DNA from: Seriola aureovittata
Lineage: Eukaryota; Chordata; Actinopteri; Carangiformes; Carangidae
Assembly: GCF_021018895.1 (NCBI RefSeq)
Contig: NC_079380.1
Span: 11,474,236-11,538,235, forward strand
DNA: 64,000 bases
Direction: 5' to 3'
Shown: positions 1 to 13,177 of the stretch, in pieces
How the letters are laid out: each line of letters begins with the position of its first letter
Position numbering within the stretch: position 1 is the first letter of the stretch
The notes under the pieces: model-generated
The model's input: only the letters and a program-made list of their open reading frames with translations
The model's database searches: none
What the model was told of the DNA's origin: nothing
Made by a program: the position numbers and the translations under genes

Positions 1-3000
1 TTCTGTGACTTTTCTATGAAATGGATAATTTATCATGTACCGCTGAGACATTTGTAAACTGAGTTTAATAATAACTCCTTGATTCTGTTTCTGTTTTGTT
101 TGTTTTTTGAGCAATGATGTTCATTTGCTTTATTTGATTTTTGTTTTTTTCTCATGGTCATTGCTTTGACAGCTGTCTGGGCCAAAGGGGATGATTTTCT
201 GTGAGTGTTTGCGTCATTGCAGGTCAGAGCGACCTTGTATCAGCACATATTAATAAAAAACTATTGAAAATATACTCCGTTCATGCTTCAGGATTTCTCT
301 GCAAACATCTCAAAGGGGCTCAGTTTTGTGTGTGCGTACGTATGGTTGTGCGCTGATGCACAGCATAATTACTTATGTGTTTGTGCATGTGCCAGTGTGA
401 TAAAAGCATAACAGCACACAGGAATTATTAATCTTTTGCAGTGCCATAAGCTTCATTATACCCCATGATTCAAACTGGAAAAGAAAAGACATGTTTAAGC
501 ACTAATACGGTGGCTATGTTTTATTCATGGGCTGTCCTGCAGGTTACGACAGCATTGTGTTGCTCATCTGTGTACCATGGGAAGCAGGGGACTGAAGCCA
601 AGTCACCCAGCACCTTCCTGAGTCAGCTCCCCTTTGAACCATACACTGTATGCATATGCAGATTTGACCCAGTGGTTGGGATGATGATTCTGCCAAACAC
701 TGGCCTGTGTCCAAAGCATACTACACAAGGTGATCAAAGAGATGCAGAAATAAAGCAAGCTGTCAGTTTAGGAAACAATACCCAGAGCCCCAAAACTCTT
801 AGTGTTTGGACAGGGACTAATAAGAGCATCACGTACCAGGGAGGATGGGAGGACTGGTCCCATACTAATCTGGAGAAAGCAAGGCTTTGTTTCACTACAG
901 TAACCCTGAGTCAGTATTAGAGAGCCCAGCTACAGTAATGCTTTCAACCATCTCATATGTATGTGTATGTACATGCAGACCTGTGGGCATACTCGCTCAG
1001 CTGGATTCAGCTTTACAAAGCATCAGTCAAGGTTAATTAATCATACGGTGTGGTGTGATCCCTGATGTAATCTTTTAATAACTGCAGTGTGAGTACAGCT
1101 TACTGACTTCTGAATGAAACACTGTTTGCTTGCAGCGGCCTATTAAGCCCTAGCAGCACACAACAGTAGGCGACCTATAGTACACTCCAGAGTAAGCATA
1201 AACATAGTGATCAGCCAGAGATCAGTTAGAGATAACAAACCTAAGTGTTGAAACTGCGGCCCATAGCTTCCCTTAAGCCTTCCTTATCCCTGATGTGGTA
1301 TGATCAGAGTTCAGCTCCCGCTGATTTTTGTTCCCTTGACTGCTCATAATCCCGCTCACAATGGAGTGTGATTGGTAACTAATTAGTCAATATCTTATTA
1401 TTATGTGCATCAGAGCATGTAGTATTCATGTGTAATTGCAGCCTTGCTGAAACTTTGCCTCTTCCTTTTTATTCATTTTTTTTTCATGTCCTTCTGTATG
1501 CTGTACATGTATGATGACATGTGATGATCCACCCCCACCCCTCACCCCTGCACTACCCATCCAACAATCCTCCTAGCCCCTGCATCCCTCCCTCATGTCC
1601 CTTCAGTGAAACTCCCCGAGAGGGGAGGCTCAGAGGCCTTGACCATTCAATCACCCTCTTTCCACCGGTGCTGCAGTAACACTTTCACACACTGACATAG
1701 CAAACATGAGCAACCAAGCCTCTAACCCCTGACACAGTCACTCTCCGGCTCTCAGTCCATCTGAGGGGTAAAAAAAACGTCTTTTTCAAGGTCATTGCAC
1801 ATTTAGAGAAGCTTAAAATAGAATCAGACATCGACAAACCAAGACTCACAGCAGCTCTCAGCAGATCCCAAGAGATAGAGGAAATAGATGTATTAAATTC
1901 AGCCTGAACCCCTGAGTGTTTGTGTGTTACTGTAATTACTACCATACATCAAGCCACAGGGGCAACAAATCTTTTAAGTGCTATAACATACAGCAAAAAA
2001 CACTTAAATTATCAAATGATATGTGATGTACTTACTGTTCCTTTATTGGTTGATTCATAAATCAGAGCAATAACTATACTAGGAAATAAATCTATCAACC
2101 CAAACACACACACTGATTGCATAGAACAATAGCTACTCAACAGCACTATAATCATTTATTGAACCCAAAGAATATTTAGCTCCACCCACGGTGTTTGACC
2201 ATAAAAAATACAATACGTAAAAATAGGAAGTACATTTTAGGCCTTCATACATTTGCAGCTATTTGAAGCTATTGCAGTCTGGAATAAATATGTGTTTATT
2301 GCATTGGCATTACTCAACAAAAGTAAGAAGAGATGTTATTGCCTATGTATCTCAGTATTGTAGGACTCATGACTATTCACTGCCCCCATGTGGTATAAAG
2401 CTGATACTCCCTGCTCTGTGTTCTGTGTTGCCTTCAATAGTTAAGACACCAAGGTAAAAATGACCAGGCAGTGAAATCACTTCAAAATTCATGGCAATAA
2501 TTCATAGAATAATTTTTAATAGCTCAATATTGTAATTGTTACATATACAGTATAAATCGATGAACTATAAAGCAAAAGAAATGATACTGATTTCATAAGT
2601 GATAAAAAATATAGCATCAAATGCGGAGTGAAATGCAAGCAAGTGACTAATACAGAATAATTTTAGTCAGCAAAAAACAAAGGAAGTTACAATTTACAAC
2701 TGATTAGAAAATATAAAAAAAAGTACATGTAATAAACTCAAAAAGAACAGAAAAACTAAAGAAAAGCTATTCATTTTCATTTTAATAATATAGAATATTT
2801 TATATAAGATATATCAGTTTATTTTATAAATATTTATTTATGCCATACATTACATTATATCTGATATATAGGTGCATTAATTAAGTTGTCTCACCTGTGT
2901 ATGGGATACATTTTCTGACAGGTCCACCCATCCTTTCGTCAAGCCAAGCATTTAATACTCTCAGTAAAAAAAAAATCCCATCATTATTATTAGTATTATT

Positions 3001-3299
3001 TTAATGAGACCAGTGTCTTCCATTTGATTGATGAAGCTATATTGTGATAACTGTCAGTTAATGTAATCATTGTCTGATGTAATGATTACAAAATGTAACG
3101 TTCATCTAATAAGGCTTGTAAAAAAAATATATTTTCTAACACTGTGAAAAAAGACATGCTGATCAAGAGAGAAAAGCATTGTGGGAAAAGAATTATCATT
3201 TAAACAAAATTGCTTGACTTGATCCCAAAGGAGTTCCCAGTAAATGTACCCAATACACCGATAGTGAGAATACTTAATGTTGGTTATATAATACAGGTT

Positions 3300-3351
<52 letters not shown>

Positions 3352-3395
3352 TATTATTATTACTATTATTATTACTATTATTGTTTAGTATTTAT
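1..3395. other. AT-rich intergenic flank, no gene recognised
   Basis: This stretch lies downstream of the minus-strand gene that ends near 3396. It is AT-rich, with short simple runs and no splice-bounded open frame that I can tie to a known family. The longest open frame (465-920, plus, 151 codons) has low-complexity composition and no motif or splice context, so I do not call it a gene. Part of the region may hold 3' UTR of the neighbouring gene, but I cannot place its end. Confidence 0.5.
3300..3385. repeat. (ATT)n / (ATC)n trinucleotide microsatellite
   Basis: Tandem ATT/ATC units with a few interruptions. It lies directly beyond the stop codon of the neighbouring minus-strand gene, so it would be transcribed as part of that gene's 3' UTR. 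Confidence 0.9.
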
Positions 3396-6300
3396 TTATA
3401 TAACGTTCTTCATCTTGGGTGTAGACTCCACGTCAGTGTTCTGCAGAAAACCAAAAGGAAAGCGAAATCAAAAGAAAAACAACACAAAAAAATATACTAA
3501 AGCGGGTATGGAAAGCTTTCTACTTACTGGTGCAGCAAAGCACCTGCTGACCTGGTCTGGGTCAAAGCCGCACTTGTTCACAAAAGCTTCGGCTCCACCT
3601 GTCATGTCAGGACCTTGGATGTTAGCTCTAGAGACAGAAACAACAAGGAATAGAGACGTGAACCTAACAGCACAATTGCAGCAAAGCCTGGTTTGTGCTC
3701 ACTTTTCCGAGCACATGTCAGACAAGTTCTGAAAGTTCAGACTGGCCCTTCATCTTTGGGATGCGGGTTGGGGGGAGCAGTTCATAAAGTTACTCCTGAC
3801 AGCTGTCTACAGGCCAAATGAAACAAGGTATGAGGGAGACTGGAAATTGGAAAGCAACAGAGATTTGTCTTTGGGGACAGTTATGAGTGCAGAGTGACAG
3901 AGAACCAGTCTCACCGCTCATTCGGCAACAGCGACTCTCCTTCTGCCTCATGATCTTCACGACCACAATCACCAAAATCATCACACACACATCCACTGTG
4001 CATGTCTGTGACCCTGGAGAAGAATTCACAGCCATTATTATGAGGATGGGCAGAGAAAAACTTTCTGTCTAGTTTTATCTCCATTCGATTCTTATTTTTT
4101 CCTTTTTGTACCTTTGATAAAATTAAAGTTAAATTTGATTTGATTTGATTTGACATCAGTTTGTAGTCATCAGCTCAAGTTACCAAAACTAATATTAGTA
4201 TTGGTAATTGGTAGTTTATTTTCATCTCAGCCTCACACTGATCTGCATCTGATGTTTCTAGCTTTAATCATGTTTTATCACTGTGGATTCTTTTTCACTT
4301 TCTTTACTTATCATTTTGCAAACATCTGTAACAGAAGCTAATACAACCTGTGTAATTACATTATGAATATAAAATGAATAATAATAAATTATAGAATAAA
4401 TGATAAATATCTAAAAATGAACCACTAATAAAAAAGTGATTAATCTCTTGGAGGCAGAAACATAAACATACACATTTTCAAAAGGACACATTCTCAATTC
4501 ACATCTTCTAGCAACTCTTTAAAGTGTGTTATATAAGCTATGCAAAAATGTGCAAATTTAAAAATCGCTTCAACTCTATTGCAAGATAGTATCCACCACA
4601 ATTTAAACTGTTAGATAACAGACTTACGTCACAACGTCACTTCCTCCTGGATCATCCCTCAAGTCCCTGAAGTAGACATATACAATAGTTATCTAATAGT
4701 AATAATACGAATTGATAATAAACACACCAACAATCCGTCCAGTACCAACAGTTTACCTGTTCATGGCTCTGTCAACATCAGGGGCTTTTATGTCGCCACT
4801 GTAAAACAAATAACAGTTAAGAATGGCACTACCTGTCCAGTTAAAGGGACACTTCCACTAAATCTTTCAAGCAAAGCTGGTTACAGGCACAAGAAAAAGT
4901 CAGCAATTCTCATTCTCACTTTTCAGTTGACTCATTGTTCAAGTTGTGGTCCAGACCGTTGTTGTAAGGACTGTTGCCATCAGTTTTAGGATTAACACTA
5001 TGGAGACAAATGCAGCTTTTTCAGATAACAGTCTAGACTTCCTTATTATTATTTTTTTTAAAACACACTTTGATGGTTTTGACAAGCACCATGTTTTTGT
5101 ATGTGTGTATATAGATGTTTTCATGGCAGCCTAACCTGTGAACATGCACAGTTTTTAGAGTGTCATCTTGCTCAGGATCATTTCCACCACTTCCCTGTAG
5201 ATCAGTGGCAGGAGGTATGTCAACCAGGCTACAGTGACAAAGAAAAGATGTAGAAGATTAACAGAACTTCAGGGATCTGTTCTAAAAGTAACATTCACAC
5301 ATAAAAAGACTCACGTAGTCTCTGCTGTCTCTGTTAACTCTGCCTCGGAATTCCCCTTTCTGAGACAACAGGAAGTCAGTAGGTATCTACAGAAGCAAGT
5401 CAGTGTAGATGATCTGTGCTGCCCCCTGAAACAAGAAAACAAACACTTCTGAATCCATGCAAGATTCTGTGATATCTACGTGTATAAATCACATTAATAG
5501 TTGATTGTTGTTGGACACAGAATAGAACTCACTTCATGTCCTTTTTCCAAGTAATGTAACACAAAACAAGCACGATAATCCCAATGATCCCAATGATCCA
5601 ATGATCCCAATGACAAGCTTTATCACACCAGCTGACACAGACAAAATGCAAACATGTCATAATCAAATATTCATTTGAATTATATTTTTAATGTTGTGAG
5701 ACATTGGAATAATTAACAGAATGAACTTCCACTCACTGAGGCTCCATGGTAAATCTGGCTCAGGATCCTTTATTTCCTCTGTTAAAAGTAAAGAGGTGAG
5801 ATACTTGTACATATAATGTATATATGATATATATGTATACATACAGTATATGATCAGCGTTGAAAGATCAGGGTCAATAGTGAACCAGGCATTCACAACA
5901 TCTCATTGCCTTACCAGTAATTTTAAAAAACACCCAGTTCTCTTTCACAAGCCGACCCTTGAAAGGCGAAAGCAAAGTTGTGAGTCAATATTTCATATTT
6001 ACAACACAACAAGCCAGTCTGACTTCTATAGAATGAGTTCATATAAATACTATGAGGGAAACTCACCATAGAAATGAAGCATTTTACTTCCAGGTCTCTG
6101 CAGTCTCTTGTAACAACTGAATAGTTGTCGATGCTTTTCACCTCATCCGAATATACAGGTTGTTTTCCAGGCTTGGCAATAGCAATCAGAATCTGTTGGA
6201 GTACAGTAAGAAAAGGATTACTTTCACTTTCTCTTTCCTTCTGTCTATTTCTTAAAGACCTTGCTAACATTACTTTGTATAACAAACTATGAGCTATAAC

Positions 6301-6700
6301 AGAGTTTGAAAGCTAATCAAAATACCTTGTCATAGAATGCAGATATCTCAGATCCAGCAGGGCAGTCATGTGCGAAGTTAAAACCATCGCCATTTTTGAT
6401 GTCAAAGCAGGAAGTGTTTCTTTGAGAATAGTCTTTGAAACATGAGAATTATACATTGTATCATTAACTAACTTTTTTAGGCCTCAGAGAAACATTCTTA
6501 AATGGTAACACAAGCAGCATCAAAAAGTAGATTAGACTTAAACAGTGTATTAACTCAGTGTTCAGTCAACAATAAACCCAGCAAAAAAAAAGGAAAAACA
6601 GGAAAGAAATATATATGCTCACAAAGGTCCATCTCTTACCTATTGTGGTGGCACCCGATGATATTATCACAGAAGCCAAAACATAGATTTGAAGAGTCAT
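3396..6700 (-). CDS. Unrecognised 12-exon type I membrane protein gene (frameshift in TM exon)
   Basis: I do not recognise this gene. Minus-strand exons chain by GT/AG sites: 6700-6640, 6432-6326, 6192-6067, 5957-5915, 5778-5737, 5631-5533, 5425-5315, 5228-5136, 4798-4757, 4666-4628, 3627-3528 and 3440-3396 (stop 3398-3396). Exon 1 starts with MTLQIYVLASVIISSG, a likely signal peptide. Exons 2-4 give an ectodomain of about 85 residues with four cysteines and an N-T-S glycosylation site; its end (VKCFIS...GRLVKENWVFLKIT) loosely resembles Ig V-set F and G strands, but the usual tryptophan is missing. Exon 6 encodes the membrane span. Exons 7-12 encode an acidic tail without an obvious ITIM or ITAM. 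Every junction keeps phase except exon 6, which is one base short. With that base counted the product is about 302 aa; as written, translation stops just after the membrane span. It could be a receptor-like immune protein, but that is inference. Confidence 0.7.
5581..5615. repeat. 9-bp direct repeat inside the transmembrane exon
   Basis: On the plus strand, four units of CCAATGATC run in tandem: 5581-5589, 5590-5598, 5599-5606 and 5607-5615. The third has only 8 bases, with one C missing, and the fourth is degenerate. On the coding strand they encode repeated Ile-Ile-Gly within the membrane span. Slippage in such a repeat is a natural source of the one-base phase error in this exon. Confidence 0.85.
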
Positions 6701-7328
6701 TTTGTCGAAGGATAGTCAAAGGTAAGAGTGAAGGCAGCGTCTTCCGTGTGGGCAAACAAAACGAATGAGGAAGAGCACTGATACAGGAAGGGGCAGGCTT
6801 AAGGTTTATACTGCTCTTGAACTGGGCTACGATAATGTGATTTATATTAGTTTCAAAAGATGTTTTTCTTCATCTTTTATGAAATCAATTTATACAGTAT
6901 GGGTAACCTGCGGTGTAATTTTACAATTTTGTTCATTTATTGTTTTTCTTACTGTGGTCACATAACTCCACACATACCTTCTATTGAAACAGAAGGGACA
7001 AACAATGCAGTCCCCTCTGTCTCTATACCAACCAGTTTGTTCATTTACCAGTCTTCCAATGAAATCTGTCATATATATGTAAATATCATCATATTGTTTT
7101 CTCCCTTCTTGAATAAACAAACAAAAAAGAAACAAACAGAGGAACAACACAACGCGCAGGACTTGACTAGCTCGGAGTCTGTCCTTCAGTCACTCATCAC
7201 AGATTTTCACTCAAATTATCATGAGGGACATATTAATTTCTTAAGTAAATATAAGTATGTATACTGGTCTTGCTGATGAAATATTGCTCATATTATGAAA
7301 AAAACACCTCTAATGGATTTCTAATGTA
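6701..7328. other. Upstream region of the unrecognised membrane-protein gene
   Basis: Presumed promoter and 5' UTR of the minus-strand gene starting at 6700. The context before the ATG (GACAAAATGA) is acceptable for initiation. I see no clear TATA box or CpG cluster. The rest is AT-rich and ends at the left inverted repeat of the transposon. Confidence 0.35.
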
Positions 7329-8301
7329 CCCTCACCGAGCACTTTATTAAAAACACCATGCTAATAATGTGAAGGTCCTCCCTTTGCTCTCAATTCTTTG
7401 TGGCATTGATTCCACAACATGTCAGAAACTGCTGCCTAGATTCTGCTCTATGTTGACATGATTCAATCACATTATTTCTGCAGATTTGACAGCTGCACAT
7501 TCATGCAGCAAATCTCCTGTTCCTCCACATCCCAGAGGTGTTCTACTGGATTCAGACATGGTGACTGAGGAGGCCACTGAAGTTCGATGAACTCATTGTC
7601 AGGTTCATGAAACCAGTTTGAGATGACTTTTGCTTGGCGAGTTATCATGCTGGAAGTAGCCATTAGAAGCCTTTTTGGCCATAAAGGGATACATGTGGTC
7701 ATCTACAATACTCAGATAGGCTGTGGCATTCAAACGACAAGGGACTGGTGTTAAATGTGCCAAGAAAACATTCCCCACACCATCAAGCTACCACCACCAG
7801 TCTCTTTTTCTAGTCTTAAACTGTCCAGTTTTGGTGGCCCAGCCACCTCAAGGTTCGATGTTGTTTTTGAGATGCTTCTCTGCTCACCACAGTTGTAAAG
7901 AGTGGTGGTCTGAGTTACCATATCCCTTCTGTCAGCCCTGACCAGTCGGGCCATTCTCCTCTGACCTCTGGCATCAACATGGTGTTTCTGTCTGCAGAGC
8001 TGCTGCTCACTGGGTGTTTTTTTTTTTGTTTTTTTACACCGCTCTGAGTAAAAACTCTAGAGACTGTTGTGTGTGAAAATCCCAGGAGATCAGAAGCTTC
8101 AGAAATACTCAAACCAGCCCTGCAAAGTCACAGAGATCACATTTTTGCTCCACTCTGATGATTGATGTGAACATTAACTGAATCTCCTGACCCATATCTG
8201 CATGATTTTAGTCATTGCACTGCTGGCTCGTGATTGGCTGATTGGATAATTGCATGAATAAGCAAGTGTACGGGTGTTCTTAGTGAAGTGGTTGGTGAGT
8301 G
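7329..8301 (-). mobile_element. Decayed Tc1/mariner-type transposon, internally deleted
   Basis: Terminal inverted repeats of about 29 bp (7329-7357 and 8273-8301, matching at 23 of 29 positions) are each flanked by a TA dinucleotide, the standard Tc1 target. Between them, minus-strand fragments in different frames resemble a Tc1 transposase in the right order: a helix-turn-helix-like piece (LLGFSHTTVSRV, about 8080), GGGSLMVWGMFSW (about 7770), and WPPQSPCLNPVEHLWDV (about 7550). The last motif keeps the glutamate of the catalytic region but has Cys where Asp is usual before LNP. At about 973 bp it is much shorter than an intact element of roughly 1.6 kb. Frameshifts and missing segments make it inactive. 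Confidence 0.88.
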
Positions 8302-8719
8302 TAGTTTTGCGTGTGGAACACAAGGGGAGGCCCTTGTCCTATGGGTCAGAGACTCACAGATAAACAGCTAGCCCTGGCTTTTAAGATCACCACAAGGTTT
8401 TAATTTCATTGGAGATCAAATGAGAATAAAAAGGGGAAACACATAATGTATTATACATGTGGTCTGAAAGATATGCACAGGGATGTGTCAGAAAAACACA
8501 TCCTTCAGCCCACTAGGAGTTCTGTATTGTGACAGGATGTTTCCACTACTCAAGGTGGATGCATTTGTATTTATCCATGTTCACATTTGTGTTGCGTATT
8601 TCCTCCTGTTATCTTCAGAGACAGCTCGTAGACAGAGAATGGCAGTCCTCCCAACTTATTCTAACCATTAGAGAACAGAGGAAGAACAAAGGCCTCTCAG
8701 TACTCTGTCATTTTTCTTT

Positions 8720-8726
<7 letters not shown>

Positions 8727-8754
<28 letters not shown>
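8727..8754. repeat. (CA)n microsatellite
   Basis: Uninterrupted alternating AC dinucleotides, about 14 units, with no nearby gene. Confidence 0.95.
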
Positions 8755-8757
<3 letters not shown>

Positions 8758-10919
8758 CACAGTGCAAAGATAAAGCAGAAGCTGCCATGGTGCAGCACGC
8801 TTCATTTACACTGCATCTTCTCTGGTCCACCGAGAAAACACAGACCATACACTGTGTCACTCAATACGGGCCCCTCTCTATCTCTTCAACTCTGACTACT
8901 CCCCTTCCTCGATCTCTCTGCCCCTCTCTCCTTTGCCCTTCCCTGTCTCTCTTTGATGGCAAGAGTCCACCAGCGCAGATGAGTAAAAATGTGCTTCCCA
9001 AACATACTTTCAGGTTTCCACCTTAAATATAATTTATTGCATTGGATGTGGGAGTAGATCAAGTGACAGAGAAGCCAAGTATATTTACTTATTAGCCGAG
9101 TTTGGTGTGTCTAACCAGCTTAACATTGCATCATTCCTGAAGGTTTCATCACTCCTTGGCTAAGGCCTCAATGAAAAAAGAAAAAACACTGTGTGGAAGT
9201 GGGCTTGTCCAATCATCTGATCCATTTTCCATAGATATCAAGTGACAGTGGGAGGCTTGGATATCCGACCATGCCTCTCGTTATCCTCAGAGCTTCTGCA
9301 TAAACAGAGGAGAGCAGTGATGACGCAGGACAGCCTGAAAACACACACAAGGCTAGGAACATGCATGTCCCACGGTCCACACTCCCACAAACACTGTGCG
9401 TCTGTTTCTGCAGCCTGGATGAAGGACTAAATTCCAAACAGTCCAAACAGGACTTTTAGGGTAAATAATTACAATTCTTGTTCTGTTCATAAGAGCAGTG
9501 ATGAGAGATAAACAGCTCTCTTCCTGTCTCTCCCCTCCAAATCTTTCATTCTCTTTAAAGAGTTTCAAAGGTAAGAAGGACGACTAAATTAAATCCCATA
9601 AAGTTTTTACGGTTCATTATTATGAACTCAAGTTGAAAACAAAAACTGGGTGCACCATTCAGGGCATGTGAGTTGTGGAGTCAACACTGAGGCAAAGCAA
9701 CACCCCGAGAATCCTGAGTAGCTCTGAGACAATAGTGCTGGCTGCTCCGTGCTCCTCCGTAGCTCCACAGCAGTTTCAAAATACACCCGATAGAAAGCCA
9801 ACCGCGACCAAAACAGCATATACAAGCCAGATATGACTCCTTTTAAGAAAACAGTATCATGTTCACACTCTAAAGTGTTTTTTTTTCCTCCAGTTACATT
9901 ATTAATGCAGAGACCAACATCACAGGCCTTTACATTGCATTCACCCTGAATCCAAACCTTGTGTGATTGAACTGTAGCTAGGAAAAACATCAAGTCACTA
10001 GGGGTGCTTTCAAGTAAATGGTAATAAGCATAATCCCTCACTCTGAGTACAAGGACCAAAAAGAGAGGTGAGTTTAGGGAACAGAAAATCGTGCTGGGAC
10101 TGTTACACAAACTTTGGTCCGTCCAGTCGGCTCAGTATGAAGCCCAAAACCCCCACTGGCAAAGACTGGATACCACCACAAGGGACAGCTACACATGTCC
10201 AGCACAGGAAGCACACCAACACCAACACACATACAGAAAAATATGTAGGCAGTAATCACATTCATCTGGGTTTCACCCAGCTCACACACAGTATAGCGAT
10301 GTGCCAAGTGTGTTCTGTAATACATAAACATTCAATTATGCTATGCGGTTACATTATGGCAATTATATACCAGAATATTCTTTGCTAGGAGTGGAGGTGT
10401 CATGGGAATATATGAATATACGAAGGGCTTCACACAATACTGTGTACACCCCCACCCCATCTATACCTCCTACACACATATCAAAGCCCCTAACTCTCCG
10501 TCTCATTTCCAAAACCACAGCTCCCCTTTACAGAGCGTGGTTAGCCTGGGCACAGCAACCTGATCCTGCTGAGAAAATCTTATAAAAGGAAGCAAATAAA
10601 ACAACCCAATCACAAACACCTCTCCTCCACAGAGCCAAACATGAAAGATCTGCTGACAGAGGGCCTATCAGTGTTTGAATAGAAAGGCTTGGTGTGGTTG
10701 CATCATTTACATTAGGCTATAACTTGCAAACTGCCACGTCAAGGAAGGCACTGCACAGTATGATGCACAGCAGCTTTTGTTCATATGCTGCTGAGACACA
10801 TGTTGCGCAATATCATAGAGCAACTTGGACAAGCTCTATTAATCTTTTTTCCAGCTCAATCTCCTGAGAGGGATCTCTGTCAGAAAACAAACCTCTCTGT
10901 TTGAAGCATGGCCTCCAGT

Positions 10920-11110
10920 TAAACTTCTGCCTTTCTCTCTCTATTTCTCCCTCCTTCTTACTCTGTTTTCTCTCCCACTTTCCCTCTCACTCCACTTTTC
11001 TTCCCCTGTCATCTCTCTTCCTCCCTCTCTCTGCTCTTTACTCTCCTTTGCCATTGTCCCCCCCACTCCCAGTGTTTCTTTTCTTTGCTCTCTTCATTTA
11101 TTTCCCCCCT
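10920..11110. repeat. Polypyrimidine-rich (CT) low-complexity tract
   Basis: Nearly continuous C and T on the plus strand, with irregular CTC, TCC and CCC groups. It produces spurious Ser/Leu/Pro open frames. Confidence 0.85.
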
Positions 11111-13151
11111 GTGATTTGTTGCTGGCATAACTCTGAGAATTTGGCTGGGCGAACCCAGGGCGAGCGTGTCTTGTTACAGCAGTCCAGGCCCTCTGATAAA
11201 GCCCTACATTGTGAGGGATAATCCCTGAGAAACAATTGAGATATTTTTTATACCGTGCCCTTTGTTATTTCTGTAGGCTCACACGTAAATATACACACAG
11301 CATGCACACACACATACAATACAACTCAATTCACACACTCCACTATTTGTTCTGACACACAAACAAGGACATGTACAAGCACCGGCATGCACTGCACACT
11401 AAATGGACTCATGAGAAAGTATGTAAGAAGTTCACATCAAATTACCCATTTGGTTCATTTTCTTTTATAAGCTGCTCACTATGCATATCCAAGACTGTCT
11501 CACCTGAAGCTATGAGTGACATGATAGGAGTTTTAAGGGATGGGGATTTGTAAATGGGGAGTTGCTGCGGTGCTGTGAGAATGTCGGTTAAGTCAGTGCG
11601 TCTGTCACTGTCATGTTTTGTCAAGGCAGCCCTTCTGTAGCTGTTCACACTTGACTGGGTCCTATTGTTAAATAAACAAAGCCTTGTGTTTGGTTGTGTT
11701 GCAGATCAGTGAGGTGATCCGGTGCTCACCTGAAAATTAAGAGGGGGAAAAAAAAGCAGAGAGGAGAATGGAAAAAAGAACAGAACAATGAGACTGCAAA
11801 AAAAAAAAGATTTACATTTTAACACACTTAAAGACTTCACAAAAATGTGCCAGCCATTTTCACAGCAGACAGTCAGACATGTGATAGCATGAAAAGCACT
11901 GAAAACATGAACAATGGCTGTGTGCCATTTAGGTGCTCAAGTTCGATGGCCCTGGTACCTTACTGGGACACTCAAACTCAGTGGAGCCGTCATTAGGGTT
12001 ATTAGTGCCACTTGTGACTTTGCTGCTATGACAAGTGAAAATATCTGCTGTGAAAAACTCCTACTGTGTGCCACAATCTCAATCTCCGCTTTTTCTTCCT
12101 TTGATGTAAGGCTGACAACTCAACCGACTGCCAGTACATAGATGATGGCAATTCATTTATTTTAAATCAATTCACAGCTTCATTACATGCTATAAACATA
12201 TATACAAGCTATGTAAGCTTTTGCTATTGCTACATAGCCAACATTAGCATTAACAGCTGTTTACTTACCAGTCTAGAACAAATGTTGTGAGTTTAGCATC
12301 AAACCTCATTTCTTTACTTTCTTAAATCTACTCACTTTTCTTACTTGTCTCCAGTTGTGGAAAGCAGCCCTTTTATTTTTCCTCTGTTTCTATCACTTCT
12401 TTTCCTCTGAAGTTAGCATGCTAACCAGGTAGCTCCAGCCCAGTTGGCCCATCTCGTCACTGTGACGTCCAGTCTGTCCTGAAGAAATAGTGTTTCTCAG
12501 AGGGCATATTGTAAGTTTTTGTACTGTAAATGCAACAATGACTGAAGCTCTTTGCAAAGTAATGTACGCTGACATATGGCAATAGCAAAACTTATAGCAA
12601 ACAAATAGCCCCTTTAATGAAGTTATTGTTTGAATTTTGAGACTAGATTACTTACTTGTGAATGTTTCTTTTTTTGCAGCATGTCAGCTCCTGCTGAAGA
12701 CAGCTGTTCTGTGTCTAGACAGGTAGATGCCTCTGCGGTTTCATGCTTGGGACTGCCTCCCTGTCACGACCATCATTCCTCATCTTCCAACAGGAGGTGT
12801 CCTTCACCGGCTTTTCCACTGCTGCCATCATCTGTCACCACGACCAAGGGGAAGGAGAAACATAATTACAGGGCAGAGGCAGCCATAACTCAACCCACAA
12901 GCTTAACACTAATAACAATAGTAGCCAGCAGCTGTAACTGTCAGATTGACATTGTTCAACAATTACACCAAATTACTGTAAACAATCCATCGTAAAAAAC
13001 TGTTGTAGTCCACCTGTTGCCCAGTGGCAACAGGAAAAAGACCAGATATATCCTGCTAAATTAATAAGACAAAGATGAGCACGGGCAACAGATTTAATAA
13101 TGATTTGTTACTGTTGTTAAAGAGGATATCTTACACTTATTGTTATGTATT

Positions 13152-13177
13152 TATATATATATATATATATATATATA
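13152..13177. repeat. (TA)n microsatellite
   Basis: About 13 TA units. Confidence 0.92.

Noticed and set aside
465..920. 151-codon plus-strand open frame
   Set aside because: No recognisable domain, no splice context and no sensible codon pattern; such lengths occur by chance in 64 kb of sequence.
8529..9026. 165-codon open frame across a (CA)n tract
   Set aside because: Runs straight through a microsatellite, giving Thr-His repeats, with no domain on either side.
9628..10110. 160-codon minus-strand open frame
   Set aside because: No motif, no neighbouring exons in phase, and mixed composition typical of noncoding sequence.
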